Shown here: piece by piece, positions 12,049 through 20,055 of the stretch
Numbering within the stretch: the first letter of the stretch is position 1
Layout of the letters: every line of letters begins with the position of its first letter
DNA from: Shimwellia blattae DSM 4481 = NBRC 105725
GTDB taxonomy: Bacteria; Pseudomonadota; Gammaproteobacteria; Enterobacterales; Enterobacteriaceae
DNA length: 64,000 nt
Direction: 5' to 3'
NCBI RefSeq assembly: GCF_000262305.1
Contig: NC_017910.1
Span: forward strand, 992,001-1,056,000
The notes under the pieces: model-generated
Database searches by the model: none
Seen by the model: only the letters and a program-made list of their open reading frames with translations
What the model was told of the DNA's origin: nothing
Program-made: the position numbers and the translations under genes

Positions 12049-13080
12049 ATGAACGACGAATTAAAAGGTAAGAGCGGCAAGGTCAAAGTGATGTATGTCC
12101 GCAGTGATGACGAATCCGAAACACGCGGCCATAACCCACGTACCGGAAAGGGCGGCGGACGTAATACGCCTCGCCAGGAAGGGGGCCGCCGCGGTTCTCG
12201 CGATGATAAATCAGCCGGACGTGACCGTAAACGTGAGACCTCTCCGTGGCGCACCGTTTCCCGGGCTCCGGGTGACGAGGCCAACGACACCCCGGATCAC
12301 GGCGGCATCAGTGGTAAAAGCTATATTGATCCCGAGATTCTGCGCCGCCAGCGCGCGGAAGAGACGCGGGTATATGGCGAAAATGCCTGCCAGTCACTGT
12401 TTCGTAACCGTCCGGAATCCATTGTTCGCGCCTGGTTTATCCAGAGTGTGACCCCGCGCTTTAAAGAAGCACTGCGCTGGATGGCCGCCAACCGCAAAGC
12501 CTACCACGTGGTGGATGACGCTGAACTGGCCAAAGCCTCCGGCACCGAGCGCCACGGCGGCGTATGCTTCCTGATCAAAAAGCGCAATGGCATGGCGGTT
12601 GAGCAGTGGATTGACAATGCCCCGGCCGATGACTGTGTACTGGCGCTGGAAGATATCGGCAACCCGCATAATGTGGGGGCAATGCTGCGCACCTGTGCAC
12701 ACTTCGGCGCGAAGGGCGTATTAGTGCCCGATGCAGCGGTGCTGGAGTCCGGTGCGGCGGTGCGTACTGCCGAAGGCGGCGCGGAGCATGTGCAGGCGAT
12801 TACCGGAGCCAGCTTTGCCGCGGCGCTGGATCAGTTCCGCGAGGCGGGCTATACGGTGGTAAGTACTGTTACCGGTGCCGGGCTGCCGCTGTTTAAAACC
12901 CAGCTGCCGCAGAAGATGGTGCTGGTGCCGGGTTTTGAGCGTGAAGAGCAAGAGTCTGACGCGTTGAACCACAGCGATATGCTGGTGTCGGTGAATGGCA
13001 CCGGTGATGTGGATGGCCTGAATGTCTCGGTGGCGACCGGTGTTGTGCTGGCCGAGTGGTGGCGACAGCATAAAGCCTGA
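12049..13080 (+). CDS. yfiF: SpoU/TrmH-family RNA methyltransferase-like protein YfiF
   Basis: A 343-residue protein. The first ~85 residues are basic, Gly/Arg-rich and low in complexity (GKGGGRNTPRQEGGRRGSRDD), typical of an RNA-binding tail. Next comes an SpoU substrate-binding domain (~105-180) and a SPOUT methyltransferase domain with motifs ALEDIGNPHNVGAMLRTC, ESGAAVRTAEGGAEHV and NVSVATGVVLAEW. It probably 2'-O-methylates an rRNA or tRNA; the target of this family is not established. The start at 12049 has TGGTGGAGA ahead of it and matches the MNDE-KGKSGKVKVMYVRSDD start of E. coli YfiF. A bidirectional terminator follows. Confidence 0.9.
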   Translation: MNDELKGKSGKVKVMYVRSDDESETRGHNPRTGKGGGRNTPRQEGGRRGSRDDKSAGRDRKRETSPWRTVSRAPGDEANDTPDHGGISGKSYIDPEILRRQRAEETRVYGENACQSLFRNRPESIVRAWFIQSVTPRFKEALRWMAANRKAYHVVDDAELAKASGTERHGGVCFLIKKRNGMAVEQWIDNAPADDCVLALEDIGNPHNVGAMLRTCAHFGAKGVLVPDAAVLESGAAVRTAEGGAEHVQAITGASFAAALDQFREAGYTVVSTVTGAGLPLFKTQLPQKMVLVPGFEREEQESDALNHSDMLVSVNGTGDVDGLNVSVATGVVLAEWWRQHKA

Positions 13081-13093
13081 TACCCGGACAAAC

Positions 13094-13121
13094 AAAAACG
13101 CCTGCGGATGCAGGCGTTTTT
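13094..13121. terminator. Bidirectional terminator between yfiF and the NRPS-like gene
   Basis: AAAAACGCCTGC (13094-13105) pairs with GCAGGCGTTTTT (13110-13121) around GGAT, with A-runs and T-runs on both sides. It can serve both convergent genes. Confidence 0.9.
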
Positions 13122-13125
13122 GTTT

Positions 13126-16089
13126 TTACAGACCGGCATACCCGATAGAGTGCTGCAGGTAGCGGGCCAGTAATTCACGGGTGAAGACGGGCTCCCGGAT
13201 ACCACTGTTGTGCAGGAAGCGTTTCACGTTACTGCAGTCCCACTTGTAGGTATTCTGATACAGCTGCACGGTGGATTGCCCGGCCACCATATTGTCCTTA
13301 AACAGGCTGAGCAGCGGGTACAGGGGGGCGGTCATGTCGTTCTCCCACTGGGCGCACCAGTGCGCAAAGGGGAGGCGGCGGAACGTAAACCCGAAGTGTG
13401 TCTCAAGCAGGTTGAAAAACGCGTTCAGTGTCAGGTTATTTTGCTGTTCGTGGATCAGGTTAAATTTATGGCCCAGAGCCTGTGGATTACGGGAGATCCA
13501 GGCAATGGCATTCGTCATGTAGTCCACGGTTGTCAGCCCTTCACGTAAGTTTTGCAGTTCCGGAACCGTGCCGGAATCAAGACAGGTTTTGACCAGCCGC
13601 CCCCACCACTGGTAATCGGCGCTGACACCGGTCTGGCTGTGAGTGGTGGCATAACCCAGGCGGAATGTCATCAGCGGCAGGCCACGGGAGGCGGCCAGGT
13701 CGGCAATTTTCTCCATCACCCACTTACTGCGAACGTATCCGATATCGGTAATAACCGCAGGCAGGTTCTGATCAATATCATCATGCTCATGCATCACCTC
13801 CTTACCCGTATGGAGATGCCCCCAGCTGTACACGGAAATGGTGGAAAGCAGGATTAACGGCGCGGTTTTGCCGGTACAGGCGAAGCGAATAATTTCCCGC
13901 AGACCCTGCACATTATCGCGCTTCATCCAGGAGTAGGGCTGGATAAAATTAACCGCACTGGCAGAGTGATAGACGATATCGCATGTCTGGCATAGCTGCT
14001 GGTACAGGGTGTTTTCGAGGGCGAAACCGGGCTCGGCCACATCACCGGCTAGCGGGCGGATACGCTGGCGCACCTCCCGGGAAAGGGAGATGGAGTAACG
14101 GGCCAGGGTCGCGTCTATTTTCTGCGCTGCCCGGGCGGGTGTTCTGGCGCGCACCAGGCAGTAAATCACCGCCTGGGTTGTCTGCAGCAGATCAGCCAGC
14201 AGGTGTGAACCGATAAACCCCGTCGCCCCGGTCAGAAAGATGGTACGCGGCGCGCGGATCTGCTGCTCATCAATCTGCCCACAGGCAGGCAGATCCTGCG
14301 GCAGGAAAATATCGTCCTGCAGTATGCGCAGCGGCTCGTTATCGGCCACGGCAGGCTCTGCGTGGCTGCGCTCTTCCAGCAGTGTGGCGAGGGTTCTTAT
14401 TGTGGGGGCATCATAGATATCGCGCACATAGGCGCGAACCTGTGTCTGTGCGGTGATAGCCGATGCCAGTCTGGCTGCCAGCAGCGAGTGTCCGCCGAGA
14501 TCGAAAAAGTTATCATCAGGGCCGGGAATGGGGCGGTCTAACAACGTTTCCCAGATGCGGGCCAGTTCAGATTCCCGCCCGCGGAATGCCGCACCAGGCT
14601 GTGCCACAGTGTGGGCCTGATATGCCGCTAACAGGGCCTGTTTATCGGTTTTCCCGTTGGGGGTTTGCGGCAGGCCCGGCAGGATAAGGATATCGGCCGG
14701 CATACACCAGGCTGGCAGATCCCCGGCTAGCCTGTTACGCAGCGTTTCCCGGCTGACGTTCCCGGTAACAACAAAAGCCAGTATTTTCTTTTCTTCTGTA
14801 GCACTGCCTGTAGTGAGCAGCACGACAGCGCTTTTTACGCCAGCTTCGCGCATCAGTACGTTTTCAATCTCGGCCAGCTCTATCCGGTTGCCCCTGATTT
14901 TTACCTGATCATCCAGGCGGCCAAGGTACTGGATCCGCCCGTCGGCCAGCCAGCGGGCGCGGTCGCCGCTGCGGTACAGGCGCTTTCCCGGGGCAAAAGG
15001 AAGGGTCAGAAACTTTTCCCGGGTCTGTTGCGGATTGTTCAGGTAGCCGCGGGCTAAGCCCGGCCCGGAAATAAAAATCTCCCCGGGTTCATCCCCGCAA
15101 ATGGGGCGGAGCTGCTCATCAAGAATAAATATCTCAGCACCGGCGACGGGCCTTCCAATACTGGGCTCCGGGTTCTGGCTGGCACAGATAACCGGGTTAC
15201 AGGTCGTAAAAATGGTGGCTTCGGTTGGACCATAGTAATCAATCAGCCGGTAGCGGATCTTGCCCAGTACCACAGGGTTGAGTTTCTCCCCGGCGGTAAA
15301 AAGATAACGCAGTGCCAGAGTATCTGGCTGGGGCTGGCGGATAAACTCCGCCACCAGAACGGTGGGAATAAAAGCGTGGGTGATATTGCGGGCCGCGAAG
15401 AAATGCATCAGGGATTCCGCCTGTAAACGAATGTCTTCGTTATCCGGCAGGATAAGCGTAGCGCCGCAAATTAACGGTGACCAGATTTCCCATTGCGCCA
15501 CATCGAAACTAATACCGGCGATCAGTGTGCTGCGGGTCTGGTCGGTGACATCAAACTGCCCATTATGCCAGGCGATAAGGTTATAGAGTGACGCGTGGGA
15601 TACCATCACCCCTTTGGGAATACCGGTTGTGCCGGAGGTGAAAATCACATAGGCCGTATCTTCAGGGGCGGGGGCCGTGACAGGGGCCGGTGTGACATCA
15701 TCGTCGGGGATATCATCAATGGCAATAATATGTTTTGTCGTTTCCCCTGCGGCCCCGGTAAAAGCCCGGTGGCTGATTAAAATAACCGGGGAACCACTTT
15801 GTTCGGTTATTTGTTTAATACGTTTTTGGGGGTAGTGAATATCCACCGGAATGTAACTGGCGCCGGATTTTATAATAGCAAGTATGCCAATAATATATTC
15901 TGGCGCGCGCAGCGTAATCAGGGGGATAACATCCCCCGGTGAGACTCCGGCCTGCTGTAGCTGGTGGCACAGACGATCGCTTTGCTGCTCAACATACTGG
16001 TATGTCAGTGTTTTATTGTTGTGAATAATGGCAATATTATCAGGGTGCTGCCGGGCCTGTTGGCGAAATGCGGTTAAAACATTTTGCAT
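13126..16089 (-). CDS. Single-module NRPS-like adenylation-thiolation-thioester reductase
   Basis: A 987-residue enzyme with three domains. Adenylation spans ~1-490: core motifs YVIFTSGTTGIPKGV (147-161), YYGPTEATI (285-293), LYRSGDRARW (371-380), GRLDDQVKIRGNRIELAEIE (390-409) and PNGKTDK with Lys480. A carrier domain spans ~505-572, with Ser535 in DNFFDLGGHSLLAA as phosphopantetheine site. A C-terminal NAD(P)H thioester reductase starts ~612: Rossmann GATGFIG (621-627) and YVRSK (Tyr785, Lys789). There is no condensation domain, so it should activate one acid, load it and release it as an aldehyde or alcohol, as in Lys2-type reductases. By hand alignment to GrsA, the pocket reads D196, V197, W200, F240, F264, A266, Y285, I293, F294, K480; Asp196 suggests an alpha-amino acid, otherwise unassigned. 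It is alone between yfiF and ung. It needs an Sfp/EntD-type transferase from elsewhere. Confidence 0.9.
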   Translation of the reverse strand: MQNVLTAFRQQARQHPDNIAIIHNNKTLTYQYVEQQSDRLCHQLQQAGVSPGDVIPLITLRAPEYIIGILAIIKSGASYIPVDIHYPQKRIKQITEQSGSPVILISHRAFTGAAGETTKHIIAIDDIPDDDVTPAPVTAPAPEDTAYVIFTSGTTGIPKGVMVSHASLYNLIAWHNGQFDVTDQTRSTLIAGISFDVAQWEIWSPLICGATLILPDNEDIRLQAESLMHFFAARNITHAFIPTVLVAEFIRQPQPDTLALRYLFTAGEKLNPVVLGKIRYRLIDYYGPTEATIFTTCNPVICASQNPEPSIGRPVAGAEIFILDEQLRPICGDEPGEIFISGPGLARGYLNNPQQTREKFLTLPFAPGKRLYRSGDRARWLADGRIQYLGRLDDQVKIRGNRIELAEIENVLMREAGVKSAVVLLTTGSATEEKKILAFVVTGNVSRETLRNRLAGDLPAWCMPADILILPGLPQTPNGKTDKQALLAAYQAHTVAQPGAAFRGRESELARIWETLLDRPIPGPDDNFFDLGGHSLLAARLASAITAQTQVRAYVRDIYDAPTIRTLATLLEERSHAEPAVADNEPLRILQDDIFLPQDLPACGQIDEQQIRAPRTIFLTGATGFIGSHLLADLLQTTQAVIYCLVRARTPARAAQKIDATLARYSISLSREVRQRIRPLAGDVAEPGFALENTLYQQLCQTCDIVYHSASAVNFIQPYSWMKRDNVQGLREIIRFACTGKTAPLILLSTISVYSWGHLHTGKEVMHEHDDIDQNLPAVITDIGYVRSKWVMEKIADLAASRGLPLMTFRLGYATTHSQTGVSADYQWWGRLVKTCLDSGTVPELQNLREGLTTVDYMTNAIAWISRNPQALGHKFNLIHEQQNNLTLNAFFNLLETHFGFTFRRLPFAHWCAQWENDMTAPLYPLLSLFKDNMVAGQSTVQLYQNTYKWDCSNVKRFLHNSGIREPVFTRELLARYLQHSIGYAGL

Positions 16090-16317
16090 GAGTATACCCT
16101 ATGGCTTGACAGAATACGGAGAGATGTATTTAACGCTGAAAGCCTTAAGTATAGTTTTTAATATATTAAACGGTGTTAAATTAGCGGTGGAGAATGGTAA
16201 ATAAAAATAAATGAAAAATCATCTTTATATTCATAAAGATAAAATGAGATCTACGATAAATATTATTTCTGTTACCGGTTCAGGCGGCAGCGTGGTTTTT
16301 GCGCTGCCGCCGGAGGG
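16090..16317. promoter_or_regulatory. AT-rich upstream region of the NRPS-like gene with two palindromes
   Basis: This 228-bp gap between the NRPS-like gene and ung is far richer in A+T than its surroundings. It contains a perfect 14-bp palindrome, TTTAATATATTAAA (16157-16170), and an 8-bp inverted repeat, ATCTTTAT-attc-ATAAAGAT (16221-16240). Either could be an operator for the minus-strand gene whose ATG is at 16089; the first is about 70 bp upstream of it. A GC-rich hairpin (16283-16311) follows the ung stop codon but lacks a T-run. No coding sequence is evident. Confidence 0.55.
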
Positions 16318-17007
16318 TTACGCCTGTGGCCCGGGCAGTACGGGGGTCCAGTCGATAACCGGCTGCCCCTGTTCGGCAAGCCAGCTGTTGGTCCGGGTAA
16401 AGTGGCCGCAGCCAAAGAACCCGCGATGCGCAGAAAGCGGTGACGGGTGCGGCGCCTGGAGCACAACATGGCGCTGGCGGTCAATAATGCGCCCCTTCTT
16501 CTGGGCATGGGCGCCCCAGAGTAAAAACACCACCCCCTGGCGGTGTTCGTTAATCAGGCTGATAACTTTATCGGTAAAGGTTTCCCAGCCCAGATTAGCG
16601 TGGGAGTGGGCCTGGCCTGCTTCTACTGTGAGCACTGTGTTGAGCAGCAGCACCCCCTGGCGGGCCCAGCTTTCCAGATACCCATGCTGCGGGCGTACAA
16701 ACCCCGGGACTGAGCCTTCCAGCTCTTTATACATATTTAATAAAGAAGGGGGGATGGCGATTCCGGGCTGTACAGAAAAAGCCAGACCGTGTGCCTGCCC
16801 GGCACCGTGGTAAGGATCCTGGCCGAGGATCACCACCCGGACATCCGCCAGTTCGGTATAGCGAAACGCGTTAAAAACATCCTTTTGCGGGGGGTATACG
16901 GTAACGCCTTCAGCCCGGCGCTGCGCAACGGCCTGCAGGGTATGAATAAAGTAAGGTTGTTGTTTTTCGTCCGCCAGCACATCGTGCCAGGTGAGAGGTG
17001 TGCCCAT
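16318..17007 (-). CDS. ung: Uracil-DNA glycosylase
   Basis: A 229-residue family 1 UDG, the same length as in E. coli. It removes uracil from DNA to start base-excision repair. Motifs seen are the water-activating loop GQDPYHGAGQAHGLAFSV, the IPPSLLNMYKEL block and the Leu-intercalation loop HPSPLSAHRGFFGC. The start is supported by CAGGAGCGCGAG ahead of the ATG. It is divergent from grcA. Confidence 0.97.
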   Translation of the reverse strand: MGTPLTWHDVLADEKQQPYFIHTLQAVAQRRAEGVTVYPPQKDVFNAFRYTELADVRVVILGQDPYHGAGQAHGLAFSVQPGIAIPPSLLNMYKELEGSVPGFVRPQHGYLESWARQGVLLLNTVLTVEAGQAHSHANLGWETFTDKVISLINEHRQGVVFLLWGAHAQKKGRIIDRQRHVVLQAPHPSPLSAHRGFFGCGHFTRTNSWLAEQGQPVIDWTPVLPGPQA

Positions 17008-17200
17008 CTCGCGCTCCTGAAGAATTGTTTAGCCGTAGCTTAACTGCTTATCAGACAAGAATAAAATCGGGCGTGCGGCGAAAAGGTGTATGGTCAAAAA
17101 ATAGCCAATAATTTACAAAATAAACGGCAGGCGGCGATCTGGCTAAGTTGATGTAAAACAAATAAATGAATTTTCGGTGCTTTGGTGTCCTGGGTTTTTA

Positions 17201-17244
17201 TTGATTTTAATCAAAGAATGACGCCCGTACGACTGGTATATAAA
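17201..17244 (+). promoter_or_regulatory. FNR-activated promoter of grcA
   Basis: TTGAT-ttta-ATCAA at 17201-17214 is a perfect FNR box. A -10-like TATATA/TATAAA lies at 17237-17244. A start point near 17249 would put the FNR centre at about -41.5, the class II position. In E. coli this gene is strongly induced without oxygen. The rest of the 17008-17365 gap holds only the ung and grcA leaders. Confidence 0.88.
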
Positions 17245-17365
17245 CAACATCGAAACAATGGTTTTACCAATTGGCCAGAAGTGGCCGGGAATGGTTACCC
17301 CACCGCCGTGAGCATTCAGGCGACGACCGGTGAGGGAACACAGCATAAGCCTTAGGGAGGCATTT

Positions 17366-17749
17366 ATGATTACTGGTATTCAGATTACTAAAGCAGCAAA
17401 CGACGATCTTCTGAACTCTTTCTGGCTGCTGGACAGCGAGAAAAACGAAGCGCGCTGCATCTGTGCAAAAGGTGGTTTTGCTGAAGATGAAATTGTTCCG
17501 GTCAGCAAACTGGGCCAGATTGAATACCGTGAAGTTCCGATGGATATCAAACCGGAAGTGCGTGTTGAAGGTGGCCAGCACCTGAACGTAAACGTGCTGC
17601 GCCGTGAAACACTGGAAGACGCAGTAAAACATCCGGAAAAATACCCGCAGCTGACCATCCGTGTTTCCGGCTATGCGGTGCGCTTCAACTCTCTGACTCC
17701 GGAGCAGCAGCGCGACGTTATCGCCCGTACCTTTACTGAAAGCCTGTAA
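17366..17749 (+). CDS. grcA: Autonomous glycyl radical cofactor GrcA (YfiD)
   Basis: A 127-residue spare part for pyruvate formate-lyase: it can replace the oxygen-damaged C-terminal part of PflB. The glycyl radical motif RVSGYAVRF puts the radical on Gly102, as in E. coli. The start at 17366 follows TTAGGGAGG and gives the family N-terminus MITGIQITKA; an in-frame ATG at 17330 is rejected. Controlled by the FNR box upstream, and closed by a strong terminator at 17773. Confidence 0.96.
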   Translation: MITGIQITKAANDDLLNSFWLLDSEKNEARCICAKGGFAEDEIVPVSKLGQIEYREVPMDIKPEVRVEGGQHLNVNVLRRETLEDAVKHPEKYPQLTIRVSGYAVRFNSLTPEQQRDVIARTFTESL

Positions 17750-17772
17750 TATTCCGGGCTGATTCAGCAGAC

Positions 17773-17801
17773 AAAAAACCGCCGGAGACGGCGGTTTTTT
17801 T
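17773..17801 (+). terminator. Terminator of grcA
   Basis: AAAAAACCGCCG (17773-17784) pairs with CGGCGGTTTTTT (17789-17800) around GAGA, followed by T. A textbook intrinsic terminator. Confidence 0.92.
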
Positions 17802-17825
17802 ATGGGCGGAAGCGGGCAAAAGGGT

Positions 17826-17850
17826 AAAAAAACGCCGGTTTCCCGGCGTT
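17826..17850 (-). terminator. Terminator of srmB
   Basis: On the minus strand, AACGCCGG and CCGGCGTT (17850-17831) form an 8-bp stem followed by a run of T residues (17832-17826), 15 bp after the srmB stop. Confidence 0.85.
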
Positions 17851-17864
17851 CTGATGATAAGGTT

Positions 17865-19187
17865 TTATTCTGTTACCGGCCCGGTTGCGCTGGGTTTGCG
17901 GCGCTTGCCGATATTTTTCTTCACCCGGTGGCGGTCTTTGGTCCGGTGCTGGTCTTTTTCCTGCGCTTTTTTCTTTTCTTCCCGTTTTGCCAGCGTTTTT
18001 TTGGAAGGCTTGCCTTTGAGTTTGACACTCGGGGCGCGGGTGGTGGGGCGCAGCTCGTCGATTACGCGGGCTTTCAGCGGCTCCTGAATATAGCGGCCGA
18101 TCTTTTCCAGCAGCAGGTAGTCGTGGGCTTCAACCAGCGAGATTGCCGTTCCTTTACGACCAGCGCGGCCGGTACGGCCAATCCGGTGCAGATAGGTATC
18201 ACCACTGCGCGGCATGTCGAAGTTAAACACATGGCTGACATCCGCAATATCAATGCCGCGGGCGGCAACATCCGTCGCAACCAGCACATTAACCCGGCCA
18301 TCGGTCAGGCGTTTGATGGCTTCGTTGCGCTTCGCCTGCACCATTTCCCCTTCCAGGTAGCAGCACTCGATACCGGCTTCACGCAGCCACTGGGCCACTT
18401 CATGCACCCGCTCGCGTTTGCGCACAAAGACAATAGAGCGGCTCATCTCCGGCTGTTTTAGCATATGCACCAGCAGAGCGGTTTTGTGCTCGGTGGTGTC
18501 TGCCCGGTAGTACCACTGGTGGATTTTCTTCCGCTCGCGGGTGGATGGGGTAGCAGAAACCTGTACCGGATCCTCCAGCAGGCGCTGTGAGAAGTCGATA
18601 ATCGCGCTGCCTTCCAGCGTGGCGGAGAACAGCATCGTCTGTTTGCGCCAGCGGGTTTCACCGGCAATATGTTCGATATCCTGCGCAAAACCCATGTCCA
18701 GCATGCGGTCTGCTTCGTCAAGGATCAGCGTTTCTACTGCCCGGCAGTCAAAGTTTTCTTCTTTTATGTACTGCAGCAGACGGCCCGTTGTTGCCACCAC
18801 GATATCCTGGTTTTCACTGAAAACCTCCGCGTGGTTCATATAGGCCACCCCCCCGGTGATGGTGGCAATATCCAGATGGGTATTTTTTGCCAGCTCACGG
18901 GCATGGTCAGCCACCTGCATTGCCAGCTCACGGGTTGGCGTCAGGATAAGAATGCGTGGTGGCCCGGACTTTTTGCGAGGGAAATCGAGCAGATGCTGTA
19001 ACGCAGGCAGCAAATAAGCGGCAGTTTTCCCGGTTCCGGTTGGCGCGGAGCCTAAAACGTCACGCCCTTCCAGGGCAGGGGGAATAGCGGCGGCCTGAAT
19101 AGCCGTGGGGCGAGTGAACCCCTTGTCCTGCAATGCGTCCAGCAGGCTATCGTCAAGTTCGAGTTCGGAAAAAGTGGTTACAGTCAT
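17865..19187 (-). CDS. srmB: ATP-dependent DEAD-box RNA helicase SrmB
   Basis: A 440-residue helicase acting early in 50S ribosomal subunit assembly. The two RecA-like domains carry the Q motif region (FTRPTAIQAAAIPPAL), Walker A APTGTGKT, PTRELAMQV, DEAD in ILDEADRMLDMGF, SAT, and HRIGRTGRAGRKGT. The last ~60 residues are lysine/arginine rich, typical of the RNA-binding tail. It is divergent from yfiC, 130 bp apart. Confidence 0.96.
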   Translation of the reverse strand: MTVTTFSELELDDSLLDALQDKGFTRPTAIQAAAIPPALEGRDVLGSAPTGTGKTAAYLLPALQHLLDFPRKKSGPPRILILTPTRELAMQVADHARELAKNTHLDIATITGGVAYMNHAEVFSENQDIVVATTGRLLQYIKEENFDCRAVETLILDEADRMLDMGFAQDIEHIAGETRWRKQTMLFSATLEGSAIIDFSQRLLEDPVQVSATPSTRERKKIHQWYYRADTTEHKTALLVHMLKQPEMSRSIVFVRKRERVHEVAQWLREAGIECCYLEGEMVQAKRNEAIKRLTDGRVNVLVATDVAARGIDIADVSHVFNFDMPRSGDTYLHRIGRTGRAGRKGTAISLVEAHDYLLLEKIGRYIQEPLKARVIDELRPTTRAPSVKLKGKPSKKTLAKREEKKKAQEKDQHRTKDRHRVKKNIGKRRKPSATGPVTE

Positions 19188-19317
19188 GATCTACCTCTGT
19201 GTGGGGCGCAGATTATAGACGCTTCGTGATAAATCTTCATCTGTTTGTCGCATGATGCCCTTGGAGAGCGCGCGGCTTTACCCTATGCTACGACGAATTC
19301 TCTGGTGAGCTGTCGAT

Positions 19318-20055
19318 ATGCCATTACAAAAAAAACCACTGCCGCGCAATGGCTTTACCTTCAAACAATTTTTTGTCGCCCATGATCGCTGCGCCATGAA
19401 AGTGGGCACCGACGGGATCCTGCTCGGGGCCTGGGCCCCGGTAACCCACCCGCGCCGCATACTGGATATTGGCACCGGGAGTGGCCTGCTGGCCCTGATG
19501 CTGGCCCAGCGGGCGCAGCCCGGCGTGCAGATTGATGCGGTTGAGCTGGATGCCAGCGCCGCACAACAGGCCCGGGAGAATGTGGCCGCCTCTCCCTGGG
19601 CCGGGCAGATCCACATCCACGAGGATGACATTGATCACTGGAGCCGCCAGCAACAGTCGCGTTACGATTTGATAATCAGCAACCCTCCTTATTATGAGCC
19701 GGGAGTAGCCTGCGCAACAGATGCCAGAGAGATGGCGCGCTATACCGGCTCCCTGGATTATGCGGCACTGCTGCGCTGTGCGGCCCGGAACATCACCGAA
19801 GAGGGCTTTTTTTGTGTGGTATTACCCCAGTTGCAGGGGGAGCAGTTTATTGCCCTGGCCTGCGAGCAGGGCTGGCACTTACGGCTTCGTACCGATGTCT
19901 GTGAAATGGAAGAGCGCCCCTCACACCGGGTATTGCTGGGGGTATCACCCGCCGGTGGTGAATGCTTCCACGACCGGCTGGTGATCCGTGGGCCAAACCA
20001 GCAGTATTCGCCGGAATTCTGCGCCCTGACCGGGGGGTTCTATCTGTTTATGTAG
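19318..20055 (+). CDS. yfiC: tRNA1(Val) adenine-37 N6-methyltransferase (YfiC)
   Basis: A 245-residue S-adenosylmethionine-dependent methyltransferase that in E. coli makes m6A at position 37 of tRNA1-Val. SAM motif I is ILDIGTGSGLLALMLAQR and the catalytic motif is SNPPYYEPG, the N-P-P-Y form used by N6-adenine methylases. Its 3' end overlaps the convergent nadB by 16 bp. Confidence 0.93.
   Translation: MPLQKKPLPRNGFTFKQFFVAHDRCAMKVGTDGILLGAWAPVTHPRRILDIGTGSGLLALMLAQRAQPGVQIDAVELDASAAQQARENVAASPWAGQIHIHEDDIDHWSRQQQSRYDLIISNPPYYEPGVACATDAREMARYTGSLDYAALLRCAARNITEEGFFCVVLPQLQGEQFIALACEQGWHLRLRTDVCEMEERPSHRVLLGVSPAGGECFHDRLVIRGPNQQYSPEFCALTGGFYLFM

Noticed and set aside
16211..16813. 200-codon plus-strand frame opposite ung
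   Set aside because: It lies almost entirely on the conserved ung gene and has no recognisable domain.
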